Below are positions 1 to 8,818 of a stretch of 64,000 nt of DNA, piece by piece; positions within the stretch are counted from its first letter, which is position 1, and each line of letters begins with the position of its first letter. This DNA comes from Dinoroseobacter sp. (GTDB lineage: Bacteria; Pseudomonadota; Alphaproteobacteria; Rhodobacterales; Rhodobacteraceae). The stretch lies in contig JAEPNN010000007.1 of the NCBI GenBank assembly GCA_017643385.1, forward strand, positions 124,001 through 188,000, in the 5' to 3' direction. A program made the position numbers and the translations under genes. The notes below the pieces were generated by a model. That model was not told the origin of the DNA and searched no databases. It saw nothing but the letters and a program-made list of their open reading frames with translations.

Positions 1-955
1 ACTTTGCCGCCGCATCGGCGAGGCGCTGTGCAGCGACGCCATCGGAAATGCCGGGCTTTGGCGTATTCCCTGAGGCAAGAGCTTCGATAAAGGCCTCAAT
101 CTCTGCGATATAGGCGTCTGCGTAGCGCTCAAGGAAGAAGTGTTTATTGGGTGCGGTTGTAAAACCGTCAGGGCCTGCCTGCTCGACTAGATGTTCCAGC
201 TTGTTGGTGGCACGCAGCATCCCGTCAGAGCCGTGTACTTCGATCCGCTGATCGTACCCGTAGGTTGCACGCCGGGAATTGGTTATCATGCAGATTTTGC
301 CGCTTGCGGTCTTCAGCGTGACAGCAGCACTGTCGATGTCGCCCGCAGCCCCGATCTCGGGGTCGACCAGACACGAGCCGGTCGCGTAAATCTCGACAGG
401 GTCTTCGCCAAGCAAGAACCGCGCCATATCCAGATCGTGGATCATCATGTCCCGAAAGAGACCGCCGGACTGTTCGATGTAGGCGATCGGAGGCGGGGAG
501 GGGTCTCGCGAGGTTATGACGATCATCTCGGTTTCCCCGATTGCACCTGAGCGAAGCTGGGCTTGCAGATGCGCAAAATTTGGATCGAAACGGCGATTGA
601 ATGCAGTGAAGAAGGCAACGCCGGCCTTTTCAACGGCGACCATGCATTCGGCGGCACGTTCAGAACTCAGATCGATGGGCTTTTCGCAGAAGATTGCTTT
701 GCCAGCCGCGGCCAAGGCATGGATCTGCTCGTAATGCAGCGTGGTCGGGGTTGCGGTGATTACAGCGTCGATGTCGTCTGCAGTGATGATCTGTTCGGCA
801 GTGCGCATCTCTGCGCCATACGCCTTCGCGAGCGTTTCAGCCGCGGCAGGAACAGCATCGGCGACGGCAGTCAGCCGGGCGCCATGAATTCGGGACAGGC
901 TAAGGGCATGAACCTGACCAATGCGGCCGCATCCCAGAAGGCCAATAGAAATCAT
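1..955 (-). CDS. iolG: inositol 2-dehydrogenase, Gfo/Idh/MocA family (3' end outside window)
   Basis: NAD-dependent oxidoreductase expected to oxidise myo-inositol to 2-keto-myo-inositol, the first step of inositol catabolism. The N-terminus shows the Rossmann motif GLLGCGRIG, followed by the family motif CEKPIDL and the catalytic-region motif FRDMMIHDLDMARFLLG that is typical of IolG. The start ATG at 955 is preceded by AAGGAC about seven bases upstream. About 318 codons are visible and the frame is still open at position 1, so only the last few residues are missing. It is the last visible gene of a minus-strand operon iolD-iolC-IolB-like-aldolase-iolG, which supports the inositol assignment. 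Two further members of the same family lie at 5634 and 7660, so the exact inositol stereoisomer used by each is inferred, not seen. Confidence 0.88.
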   Translation of the reverse strand, partial: MISIGLLGCGRIGQVHALSLSRIHGARLTAVADAVPAAAETLAKAYGAEMRTAEQIITADDIDAVITATPTTLHYEQIHALAAAGKAIFCEKPIDLSSERAAECMVAVEKAGVAFFTAFNRRFDPNFAHLQAQLRSGAIGETEMIVITSRDPSPPPIAYIEQSGGLFRDMMIHDLDMARFLLGEDPVEIYATGSCLVDPEIGAAGDIDSAAVTLKTASGKICMITNSRRATYGYDQRIEVHGSDGMLRATNKLEHLVEQAGPDGFTTAPNKHFFLERYADAYIAEIEAFIEALASGNTPKPGISDGVAAQRLADAAAK

Positions 956-977
956 CAGCGTGTCCTTTGATCTTGTG

Positions 978-1808
978 TCAGGCGGCAGCGATGCCGCGGA
1001 TTGCGGTTTGGGCTGCGGCCTGAATGTCGGGTTCGACCTGTCTCAATAGTGCCACGCGGTCAAATGCAGACGCGTCGGCGGCCAATGCTTTTCGGACTGA
1101 CGTGCCAAACACCATGCGAAGCTCTGTGCCGATATTGAACTTGCAGATCTTTGTCGTGCGCGCGAGCTTCGTGCGTTGCGCTAAGGGGACGCCCGAGCCA
1201 CCATGGATCACAAGCGGGATGTCATTCATCGCTTCAATCTCAGCAATGCGCGCTTCGTCGAGCCCCCCTTCATGGTTTTGTTGAAGATGAACGTTGCCCA
1301 CGGAGATTGCCATGGCATCCACGCCGCTTTCCTTCGCGAATTTGGCGGCTTCCCCCGGGTCAGTGCCTTTGGAGTTTTCACCCTCGCTGTAGCCCACGAA
1401 CCCGATCTCACCCTCGCAGGAAATTCCAGCAGAATGCGCCATTTCAGCGATGCGAGCGGTTTCGTCGATGTTTTGTGCCAGGGGCTTGCGGGAGCCATCA
1501 AACATCAAAGACGTGAAGCCGCTTTCCAAGGCTTCTTTGCACTCTTCGAAGGTATAGCCATGATCGAGATGGGCAACGACCGGAACTGAGACACTTTCCG
1601 CAAGAGTACGGTACATCTTTCCCAGGATTGGCAATGGGGTGTGGGCACGGCAAGACGGGCCAGCCTGTAGGATTACCGGCAGACCTTCGGCCTCTGCGGC
1701 GTCGGTGTAAGCCCGCATATCTTCCCAGCCGAGCGTGACCAGTCCGCCAACCGCGTAGCCACCTTTGAGGGCGGGCTGCAGTACGTCTGCAAGTGTCGCA
1801 AGCGTCAT
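978..1808 (-). CDS. iolJ: class II fructose-bisphosphate aldolase family protein, probable IolJ
   Basis: A 276-residue class II (zinc-dependent) aldolase. Expected metal and substrate motifs are visible: VVAHLDHGYT near residue 80, ISCEGEIG near 130 and LVIHGGSGV near 200. Within an iol operon the likely substrate is 2-deoxy-5-keto-D-gluconate 6-phosphate (the product of IolC), cleaved to dihydroxyacetone phosphate and malonate semialdehyde. The assignment of substrate comes from context, since fructose-bisphosphate and tagatose-bisphosphate aldolases share the fold. Its first codons overlap the end of the upstream IolB-like gene by four bases (1805-1808), which implies translational coupling. 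It is followed after 22 bases by iolG. Confidence 0.85.
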   Translation of the reverse strand: MTLATLADVLQPALKGGYAVGGLVTLGWEDMRAYTDAAEAEGLPVILQAGPSCRAHTPLPILGKMYRTLAESVSVPVVAHLDHGYTFEECKEALESGFTSLMFDGSRKPLAQNIDETARIAEMAHSAGISCEGEIGFVGYSEGENSKGTDPGEAAKFAKESGVDAMAISVGNVHLQQNHEGGLDEARIAEIEAMNDIPLVIHGGSGVPLAQRTKLARTTKICKFNIGTELRMVFGTSVRKALAADASAFDRVALLRQVEPDIQAAAQTAIRGIAAA

Positions 1809-2647
1809 TTGAACTTGGCCACCATGTCGAGAATTCCGGGAATGGTATGCAGCTGTTCCTTGTGGGTTTCTTGAAAGTTCTGAACAAGACTGCGCTGGCT
1901 CAGACCTCCAAGGATCGTGAAGTAGTACATCTCGTACCCCGGAAGAACGGAACAGGGGTGGTAGCCTTTATCGATACAGATCGTTGAGCCATCGACGATG
2001 TGATACGCATCCCCGGGTTTATTGTCCTCGCGCTGAAGCATCTGAAGCCCTGAGCCGTAATTCGGTTTGAACCGAAAATTGTAGGTCTCGTCATGGCGTG
2101 TTTCGTCCGGCAGATTGTCGGTGTCGTGTTTGTGGCTGGGAAATCCAGACCACCCGCCTGCGCCAACTGTGAAAAGTTCCGACACCAACAAACGTCCAAC
2201 GCGATCATGCTGTTTCTGGCCTAGGATATGCTTGATCTTGCGATGCGTTTTCGTGTCGTCAGACCCGTATTGGACGAGGTCCAGTTCTTCTGCGCGCACC
2301 GCAAATGGCTCGAGAACCTGATCATACTTTGCACCTGCAATGAAAACTTCTGCAGTGTCTGAAAGACAGGTGAACTTGGCGTCCGCGCCCGTGGGCACAT
2401 AGACGCCTTCAGGCTCGCCGTCCCAGACATCAACACCGCGTCCGCCAAGGTCCTTTGCCTCAAAGCCTCCAACCGCAACATTTAGAAGACCCGTTGCGGG
2501 AACGATGCAGGTCTCATAGCCCGGCACGGCGTAGCCAAAGCTTTCGCCTTTCTTGAGTTTTACGATATTGAAGTAGTTCAACGGGACGAGATCATCATTC
2601 ACATCCACGATCGGTTTGTTCTCGTTGTCATAGGGCGCGATATGCAT
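1805..2647 (-). CDS. divergent IolB-family (KduI/IolB) isomerase paralog
   Basis: A 280-residue protein of the KduI/IolB bicupin family. The likely metal-binding segment reads SHKHDTDNLPDETRHDETYN and a second segment reads GYHPCSVLPGYEMYYFTILG, matching the layout of 5-deoxy-glucuronate isomerase. It differs clearly from the canonical IolB encoded at 13177 in this same locus: the usual YLEETYYHR stretch is replaced by HDETYNFRF, and the C-terminus is extended and ends QLHTIPGILDMVAKFK. It sits between iolC and the aldolase gene, where canonical iolB is found in many genomes, and overlaps the aldolase start by four bases. It could be a second 5-deoxy-glucuronate isomerase or act on a related uronate. 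The substrate is unknown. Confidence 0.8.
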   Translation of the reverse strand: MHIAPYDNENKPIVDVNDDLVPLNYFNIVKLKKGESFGYAVPGYETCIVPATGLLNVAVGGFEAKDLGGRGVDVWDGEPEGVYVPTGADAKFTCLSDTAEVFIAGAKYDQVLEPFAVRAEELDLVQYGSDDTKTHRKIKHILGQKQHDRVGRLLVSELFTVGAGGWSGFPSHKHDTDNLPDETRHDETYNFRFKPNYGSGLQMLQREDNKPGDAYHIVDGSTICIDKGYHPCSVLPGYEMYYFTILGGLSQRSLVQNFQETHKEQLHTIPGILDMVAKFK

Positions 2648-2650
2648 GGC

Positions 2651-3646
2651 CTATCCTTCCACAGTCTGTGGTGCGCTTGGCCCAGGGTGGGTCGCCAGAA
2701 ACGCGTTGAGTTGCTCTGTGTTTGGCATCGCGGGGGCGCAGCCGGGCTTTGCCACGACAATAGCGGCACAAGCTGATCCGCGCATGACGGCGTCGTTCAT
2801 CTCGCGCCCCTCTGCCAGCCCGGCAATAAACCCGGCCATGAAGCTGTCGCCTGCACCTGTCGGTTTGAGCGCATCGACCCTATAAATCCCCGTCTGGGTT
2901 TCTTCGCCGTTTGCAAATGTAATCGCGCCCAAATGGCCCATTTTATAGACTACGATGCTGGCTGTGCTTTCTGCCAAAGACCGTGCCTTCGCCAGTCCCT
3001 TCTCAATCCCGCCTGCCATGAAGCCAAACTCTTCATCGTTTGCGACGATGATATCTGACAACTCACCAGCTTTGGACAACACGTCTTCGGCCACTTTGGG
3101 CGATGGCCAGCTATAGGGTCTGTAGTCGACGTCAAAGATGATTGGCAGACCGGCCTCCCGGGCCAATTCAAATGCGCGAAATGCAGCGGTTCGCGAGGGC
3201 TCGGCGGCAAACACTGTGCCTGCTGTGATCAATGCGCCGAACTGGCTGTAGTCTACCGCCTCGACATCCTCGATCGACATCTGAAAATCCGCGGCACCGT
3301 TGCGATAGATGACCGAGTTGTGATCCTGTACGCGGCTCTCGTAAAGCGCGAGGGAGTTTCGGAACTCCCCGGCGACAGGTGTCACATGGGTCGCATCCAC
3401 GCCATAAGCTGCGAGTTGTTTTACGCAGTATCGTCCGACTGCATCATCGGACACACGGGTCACAAGGGATGCGCTGGCTCCGAATTTGACCAATCCAGCA
3501 GCGATATTGGCCGAAGAGCCCCCCATCGCCACCATCAGGTGTTGCGCCTCTTCGATGCTACTTCCGGCGGGTTCGGGCGACAGATCCATGCCCACACGTC
3601 CAACCACGACGAACTTGTTTTTCTTTATGCCAGTCAGAACGTCCAT
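2651..3646 (-). CDS. iolC: 5-dehydro-2-deoxygluconokinase
   Basis: A 331-residue PfkB-family sugar kinase that phosphorylates 2-deoxy-5-keto-D-gluconate in the inositol pathway. The N-terminus carries the IolC-typical VVGRVGMDLSPEPAG and the first PfkB signature region MGGSSANIAAGLVKFG near residue 43. The second PfkB signature is visible as ALKPTGAGDSFMAGFIAGLA near residue 260, including the catalytic aspartate of GAGD. The start ATG overlaps the last base of the iolD stop (TAATG, 3644-3648), so the two are probably translationally coupled. The gene ends four bases before the IolB-like gene begins. Confidence 0.93.
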   Translation of the reverse strand: MDVLTGIKKNKFVVVGRVGMDLSPEPAGSSIEEAQHLMVAMGGSSANIAAGLVKFGASASLVTRVSDDAVGRYCVKQLAAYGVDATHVTPVAGEFRNSLALYESRVQDHNSVIYRNGAADFQMSIEDVEAVDYSQFGALITAGTVFAAEPSRTAAFRAFELAREAGLPIIFDVDYRPYSWPSPKVAEDVLSKAGELSDIIVANDEEFGFMAGGIEKGLAKARSLAESTASIVVYKMGHLGAITFANGEETQTGIYRVDALKPTGAGDSFMAGFIAGLAEGREMNDAVMRGSACAAIVVAKPGCAPAMPNTEQLNAFLATHPGPSAPQTVEG

Positions 3647-5511
3647 TACACGCCCCGGCGCTGTTTGGCGCGCTCTGCTTCAATCTCGAGATGCTTCTCA
3701 TGCACTTTTGCATTTTCCGTCACATGCGGCGTGCCAACCTCCCACCAGGTATGTCCTTCGGTGGTCCATCCCTCATAGGCATCGACATTCATTACGATGA
3801 CGCTTGTCTTGTCCGCAGCCTTTGCGGCCCTGAAGGCTTCGGCCAGCTGGTCGGAATTGTCTGCATAAACGGCATTGGCCCCCATGGAGGCTGCATGAGA
3901 CACAAAGTCCACGGCGAAGGCATCAGGCACGGTCGGGGCGTCAGAGATCAGGTTGTTAAAGCTCTCGTTGCCAGTGTTGTTTTGCAGTTTGTTGATGACC
4001 GCAAACCCCCCATTATCGAGCACCAGAATGATCATCTTTTTCTGTGTTAGAACAGACGAATAGATGTCTGAATTCATTAGAAGATAGGAGCCATCGCCTG
4101 TGAACACGATCGTATCCTGATCAGGCTCATCTTCCGATTGGGCGATCCGTGCGCCCCATCCACCTGCAATCTCGTAACCCATGCAGGAGAACCCGAACTC
4201 GACATCGACGGTCCCGATATCTAGCGTGCGCCAGTTTGCGGTCACCTCCGCCGGAAGCCCGCCTGCAGCGGCAACGACCCGGTCGCGGGGATCACAGAGC
4301 GCATTCACAACACCGATGGCTTGCGCATAGCTGTTGGCCCGATTGCCGGGTTTGACGTTCTCGGCGACATAGGCATTCCATTTCTTGCGCTCATCGCGCG
4401 CAAAGCCGGTCCATGAGCTTGGGGCTGTATAGCCCTCCATGCCTTCAGCGATGGCCTTGATGCCCAACTTCGCGTCCCCCACAACGGGCAGGGACATGTG
4501 CTTTCCCGCATCATGGCGCGCGGCGTTCAGGGATACGATCTGGGCATCTTTTGCGAACGCGGTCCAGGACCCGGTGGTAAAGTCCTGCAAGCGACACCCA
4601 ACTGAAAGGATCACATCGGCGGCTTCCGCAACAGCATTTGCTGAATCAGAGCCCGTAACGCCGACAGGACCGATATTCAGGTCGTGATCATTCACGAAAT
4701 TGGCGCGACCCGCGATGGTCTCTATGACGGGGATCTGATGGTCTTCGGCGAATTTGGTCAGCTCAGCGACGGCTCCAGAATACTGAACGCCGCCGCCTGC
4801 GATGATGACAGGACGCTCTGCTGATTTCAGCGCAGACACGGCGTCTGCGACCTCTTCCGTATCGGGTATCATGCGCCGAATGCGGTGCGTTTTTTCCTCG
4901 AACAGCTTTGTGGGGTAATCATAAGCCCATCCTTGCACGTCTTGCGGCAAAGCAATGAAAGCCGGTCCGCAATCCGCAGGGTCCAGCATCATTGCCAGTG
5001 CGGCGGGCAAAGACTGGATGACCTGAGCGGGATGTGTGATGCGATCCCAATATCGTGTGACCGCCTGAAAGCCGTCGTTCAATCCAAGGGCAGGGTTCCC
5101 AAAATGCTCCAGCTGCTGCAGCACAGGATCAGGCAGCCGGGTCAGAAACGTATCCCCACACAGCATCAGCATGGGCAAGCGGTTGGCATGTGCCAGGGCG
5201 GCGGCGGTTAGCAAGTTTGCTGTGCCGGGTCCGGCAGAGGCTGTGCAGAACATAAAGCGCCGGCGGAGGTGGTATTTGGCATAGGCCGCTGCGGCAAAGC
5301 CCATGCTTTGTTCGTTCTGGCCGCGATAAAGGGGCAGGGTATCACGATGGTCATAAAGCGCCTCGCCAAGGCAGGTTACGTTCCCATGCCCAAATATACC
5401 GAAGCCGCCCCCGCAGAGTCTGACGCGTGTGCCGTCGATTTCGATGAACTGAGCATTCAAATACCGAATGATGGCTTGTGCCGTGGTTAGACGGATTGTC
5501 GTCTCGCTCAT
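3646..5511 (-). CDS. iolD: 3D-(3,5/4)-trihydroxycyclohexane-1,2-dione hydrolase
   Basis: A thiamine diphosphate enzyme that opens the ring of the dione to give 5-deoxy-glucuronate. The start is placed at the ATG at 5511, giving 621 residues, because GGAGGA lies directly upstream; the frame is open 16 codons further upstream but those have no ribosome binding site. The N-terminal pyrimidine-binding half is followed by a central domain and a C-terminal ThDP domain with VFTGDGSYLLMNSDIYS and a downstream DNGGF segment. It is the first gene of the minus-strand iol operon and is divergent from the oxidoreductase at 5634. A LacI-type operator lies between them at 5597-5612. Confidence 0.93.
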   Translation of the reverse strand: MSETTIRLTTAQAIIRYLNAQFIEIDGTRVRLCGGGFGIFGHGNVTCLGEALYDHRDTLPLYRGQNEQSMGFAAAAYAKYHLRRRFMFCTASAGPGTANLLTAAALAHANRLPMLMLCGDTFLTRLPDPVLQQLEHFGNPALGLNDGFQAVTRYWDRITHPAQVIQSLPAALAMMLDPADCGPAFIALPQDVQGWAYDYPTKLFEEKTHRIRRMIPDTEEVADAVSALKSAERPVIIAGGGVQYSGAVAELTKFAEDHQIPVIETIAGRANFVNDHDLNIGPVGVTGSDSANAVAEAADVILSVGCRLQDFTTGSWTAFAKDAQIVSLNAARHDAGKHMSLPVVGDAKLGIKAIAEGMEGYTAPSSWTGFARDERKKWNAYVAENVKPGNRANSYAQAIGVVNALCDPRDRVVAAAGGLPAEVTANWRTLDIGTVDVEFGFSCMGYEIAGGWGARIAQSEDEPDQDTIVFTGDGSYLLMNSDIYSSVLTQKKMIILVLDNGGFAVINKLQNNTGNESFNNLISDAPTVPDAFAVDFVSHAASMGANAVYADNSDQLAEAFRAAKAADKTSVIVMNVDAYEGWTTEGHTWWEVGTPHVTENAKVHEKHLEIEAERAKQRRGV

Positions 5512-5596
5512 CGCAAGTCCTCCCCCCGAGGTTTCACTTTCTTCCCGAATCCACGCCATCGCGCTTGACGGTGTTGTTGGATAAAAGATACGCGTG

Positions 5597-5612
5597 TTGC
5601 AACCGGTTGCAA
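5597..5612. promoter_or_regulatory. LacI-type operator palindrome, site 1
   Basis: A perfect 16-base palindrome, TTGCAACCGGTTGCAA, with the central CG typical of LacI/GalR operators. It lies in the divergent promoter region between iolD and the oxidoreductase gene at 5634. The same 14-base core recurs at 9880-9893 in front of the LacI regulator and the ABC transporter. It is therefore inferred to be the binding site of the regulator encoded at 8819-9841. Confidence 0.8.
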
Positions 5613-5633
5613 TCTGTTTTTCGAGGGGGAGCG

Positions 5634-6737
5634 ATGAAAGAGATCGGGATTGGCATCCTGGGTGGCGGCTATATGGGCAAAGCCCATGCTGTCGCGTATG
5701 CCGCTGTCGGGGCAGTTTTCAATACCCGCTTGCGTCCGCGTCTCGAAATGGTTGCGGCCTCGTCTCTCGCTTCGGCTGAGAGATATCGCGATCAGTTCGG
5801 GTTCAAGCGCGCCGCTAATGACTGGCAAGAGCTTATTCATGACCCCGCCGTAGAGGCGGTTGTGATTGCCTCGCCCCAAGAAACGCACCGCGAAGCGGCT
5901 GAACTTGCTTTTTCGCTGGGCAAACCTGTTTTCTGCGAGAAACCACTCGGAGCATCTCTTCAGGACGCTGAAGCGCTCGTGGACGCGGCGGAAGCCTCCG
6001 GGTGTGTGAACATGATCGGGTTTAACTATATTCGCACGCCTGCGTCTCAGTTTGCCCGTCAGCTTCTGGCAGAAGGGACGATCGGGGACGTAACCTGGTT
6101 TCGGGGCGAGCACACAGAGGATTTTCTTGCCGACCCGAACCTGCCTGCCACCTGGCGCACTGAAGGCGACGCAAATGGCACGATGGGCGATCTGGCCCCG
6201 CATATGATCAATGCAGCCTTAGCACTAATGGGGCCGATCTCATCAGTGATGGCTGAGATCGAAACGGTTCATGCCAATCGTGGAGGCGTCGCTGTCACCA
6301 ATGATGATCATGCCCAAATGATGTGCAGGTTTGAGAACGGTGCCATGGGGCATATGTATTTCAGCCGTGTCGCCACGGGTCGGAAGATGGGCTATACCTA
6401 TGAAATAACAGGAACAAAAGGCGCGATCCGGTTTGATCAGGAAGACCAGAACGCACTCTGGCTCTATAAGGCAGAAGGGCCGGATGCCCAACGTGGATTC
6501 CGAAAGATCCTGACTGGGCCGTCCCATCCGGATTACCTGCCATTTTGTCAGGGACCGGGACATGGGACTGGATACCAGGATCAAATCATCATAGAAGCCC
6601 GCGATTTTCTTGAATCGATCGCCGACGGTAAAACCCGCTGGCCCAGTTTAGCAGACGGCTTGGCCGTGTCTCGTGTGGTGGAAGCCACCAGGAAGTCTCA
6701 CTTGAACGGGGCGTGGACCCCGGTTCAGAGCGTTTGA
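5634..6737 (+). CDS. Gfo/Idh/MocA family oxidoreductase (inositol or derivative dehydrogenase)
   Basis: A 367-residue NAD(P)-dependent dehydrogenase. The Rossmann motif GILGGGYMGKAHAVAYA begins at residue 6, the family motif FCEKPLG lies near residue 100, and a catalytic-region segment GTMGDLAPHMINAALALMG follows in the second domain. The start ATG at 5634 is chosen because the GGGGGAGCG stretch just upstream is a ribosome binding site and because the Rossmann fold begins there; the frame stays open upstream but would run across the operator. It heads an operon with iolE and another oxidoreductase. It may oxidise scyllo-inositol, a methylated inositol or an inosose. The stereochemistry cannot be read from the sequence. 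Confidence 0.85.
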   Translation: MKEIGIGILGGGYMGKAHAVAYAAVGAVFNTRLRPRLEMVAASSLASAERYRDQFGFKRAANDWQELIHDPAVEAVVIASPQETHREAAELAFSLGKPVFCEKPLGASLQDAEALVDAAEASGCVNMIGFNYIRTPASQFARQLLAEGTIGDVTWFRGEHTEDFLADPNLPATWRTEGDANGTMGDLAPHMINAALALMGPISSVMAEIETVHANRGGVAVTNDDHAQMMCRFENGAMGHMYFSRVATGRKMGYTYEITGTKGAIRFDQEDQNALWLYKAEGPDAQRGFRKILTGPSHPDYLPFCQGPGHGTGYQDQIIIEARDFLESIADGKTRWPSLADGLAVSRVVEATRKSHLNGAWTPVQSV

Positions 6738-6750
6738 AGGAGAACCGCTC

Positions 6751-7647
6751 GTGACAATAAGAATAGGGAATGCACCATGTTCTTGGGGTGTGGAATTTGC
6801 CGATGATCCGCGCAATCCAGCCTGGCGTGATGTCCTGCGTGAGAACGCAGAGGCAGGGTACAAGGGGATTGAACTGGGTCCCGTGGGCTTCATGCCCGAG
6901 GATCCACCTGTTCTGGCAGAGGCGCTTGCCGAATTTGACCAGGAACTGATCGGTGGGGTGGTGTTCCGTCCCTTCCATGATCCTGAAAAATGGGACGACG
7001 TTTTAGACGCGTCGGTACGGACCTGCAAAGCCTTAACAGCCCACGGTGCACAACATCTCGTCTTGATTGACTCCATTTCCCCGCGTCGTGCCTCGACAGC
7101 TGGACGCGCCAATGATGCCGAGCAGATGGATGATGCGGAATGGGCGGCCTATCGGGACCGTATCGCACATGTCGCAAAAATGGGTGCGGAGGAGTACGGT
7201 TTGACCGTGGGCATCCACGCCCATGCTGCGGGGTTCATGGATTTTGAACCAGAGCTCATTCGTCTCTTAGACGAGGTGGATGAGACTATTCTGAAGATCT
7301 GTTTCGACACCGGCCATCATTCCTATGCAGGATTTGATCCCGTCTCGTTTATGGAGCGTTATATAGGCCGAATTAGTTATATGCATTTCAAGGATATAGA
7401 CCCCAAGGTTAAGGCAGATGTCATTGCCCGCGGAACTGGATTTTACGATGCCTGCGGGCAAGGCATCTTTTGCAACCTCGGGGAAGGCGATGTGGATTTC
7501 AAACGTGTCCGCGACATCCTGATTGAGAACGGATTTGAAGGATGGTGCACCGTCGAGCAAGATTGTGATCCGACCCTGCCGGACACCGATCCTCTCGGGG
7601 ATGCCAAGGCCAATCGTGCGTTCCTTAATTCCATTGGCTTTGTGTAA
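6751..7647 (+). CDS. iolE: myo-inosose-2 dehydratase
   Basis: A 298-residue TIM-barrel protein of the xylose isomerase-like superfamily. IolE removes water from 2-keto-myo-inositol to give the trihydroxycyclohexanedione used by IolD. The N-terminus GNAPCSWGVEF and the segments GIHAHAAGFMDFE, CFDTGHHSYAG and YMHFKDIDPKV are typical of IolE and carry the metal-binding Glu, Asp and His residues. The start is a GTG at 6751 with GAAGGAGAA immediately upstream. It is 13 bases downstream of the oxidoreductase and 12 bases upstream of the next one, so all three are probably one transcript. Confidence 0.92.
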   Translation: MTIRIGNAPCSWGVEFADDPRNPAWRDVLRENAEAGYKGIELGPVGFMPEDPPVLAEALAEFDQELIGGVVFRPFHDPEKWDDVLDASVRTCKALTAHGAQHLVLIDSISPRRASTAGRANDAEQMDDAEWAAYRDRIAHVAKMGAEEYGLTVGIHAHAAGFMDFEPELIRLLDEVDETILKICFDTGHHSYAGFDPVSFMERYIGRISYMHFKDIDPKVKADVIARGTGFYDACGQGIFCNLGEGDVDFKRVRDILIENGFEGWCTVEQDCDPTLPDTDPLGDAKANRAFLNSIGFV

Positions 7648-7659
7648 GGGGTTCAGAAC

Positions 7660-8796
7660 ATGAAAAAGCTAAACTGGGGTATGGTCGGTGGTGGCGAAGG
7701 CAGCCAGATCGGACCGGCACACCGTCTGGGTGCACAGGCAGATGGCAACTTTGTTCTGGCCGCTGGTGCGCTTGATATTGATGCCGAGAAGGGCAAAGCG
7801 TACGCGCAAAGTCTGGGTGTCGCATCGGACCGTGCTTATGCCAATTGGCAAGAGATGCTCGATGGCGAGAGCGCACGTGAAGATCGCGTAGATCTCGTCA
7901 CAGTTGCAACGCCCAATAGTACGCATTTTGAGATCACGAAGGCGTTTCTGGAAGCCGGCTTCAACGTGCTTTGCGAAAAGCCCATGACGATGACCGTTGA
8001 AGAAGGGGAAGAACTCGTCAGGGTTACTGAGAAATCAGGTAAGGTTTGCGCCGTAAACTATTGTTATTCTGCATATCCCATGGTCCGCGAGATGCGCCAG
8101 ATGGTGGCGAGCGGCCAGATTGGAAAGATCCGTCTGGTTGTTGCGAACTTCAGCCACGGTCATCACGGGGACGCGACAGACGCAGATAATCCGCGCGTGC
8201 GCTGGCGCTATGATCCTGTGATGGCCGGCGTGTCCGGGCAGTTTGCCGATTGCGGCATTCACGCCATGCATATGGCAAGTTTCGTAACGGGCGACGAAGT
8301 TGAGAGCTTATCGGCAGATTTTGCATCCACCATTCCAAGCCGCGAGCTTGAAGATGATGCGATGGTTAATTTCCGCATGTCTGGCGGGACAGTCGGTCGG
8401 TTGTGGACGTCGTCAGTTGCGATAGGACGCCAGCATGGCTTTGACATCCAGGTGTTTGGCGAAACCGGCGGGCTTCGCTGGGCATCTGAGCAACCCAATC
8501 AAGTGTATTTTACGCCCGTGGGTGGGCGAATGCAGATCATGGAGAAGGGCGAGTCAGGACTGTCAGACGAAGCTTCGCGTCTCAGTCGTGTCGCCATCGC
8601 ACATCCGGAAGGTTTCCCGCTCGCTGTAGCAAACATTTATGTCGACCTCGCCGCCGTGATCCGAGGGCAAACCGCGGGTGCGCTGCCGCTCGCTCAGGAT
8701 GGTCTTCGGTCAATGGCTGCTGTTTATGCAGCAGTGGCGTCCGCAAACAATGCAGGTGAGTGGGTGGATGCACGCCCACCAATGTTCCAGACATAA
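7660..8796 (+). CDS. Gfo/Idh/MocA family oxidoreductase, third in the inositol locus
   Basis: A 378-residue dehydrogenase with an N-terminal Rossmann segment WGMVGGGEGSQIGPAHRLGA, the family motif LCEKPMTMT near residue 107, and the catalytic-region segment FADCGIHAMHMASFVTG near residue 195. The long GGGEGSQIG variant of the glycine motif is characteristic of a subgroup often found in inositol and sugar loci. It follows iolE by 12 bases and ends 22 bases from the convergent LacI-type regulator. Candidate roles include scyllo-inositol dehydrogenase or an enzyme of an inositol derivative. The substrate is not determined. Confidence 0.84.
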   Translation: MKKLNWGMVGGGEGSQIGPAHRLGAQADGNFVLAAGALDIDAEKGKAYAQSLGVASDRAYANWQEMLDGESAREDRVDLVTVATPNSTHFEITKAFLEAGFNVLCEKPMTMTVEEGEELVRVTEKSGKVCAVNYCYSAYPMVREMRQMVASGQIGKIRLVVANFSHGHHGDATDADNPRVRWRYDPVMAGVSGQFADCGIHAMHMASFVTGDEVESLSADFASTIPSRELEDDAMVNFRMSGGTVGRLWTSSVAIGRQHGFDIQVFGETGGLRWASEQPNQVYFTPVGGRMQIMEKGESGLSDEASRLSRVAIAHPEGFPLAVANIYVDLAAVIRGQTAGALPLAQDGLRSMAAVYAAVASANNAGEWVDARPPMFQT

Positions 8797-8818
8797 CCGG
8801 GTCTTAGAACATAAATGC

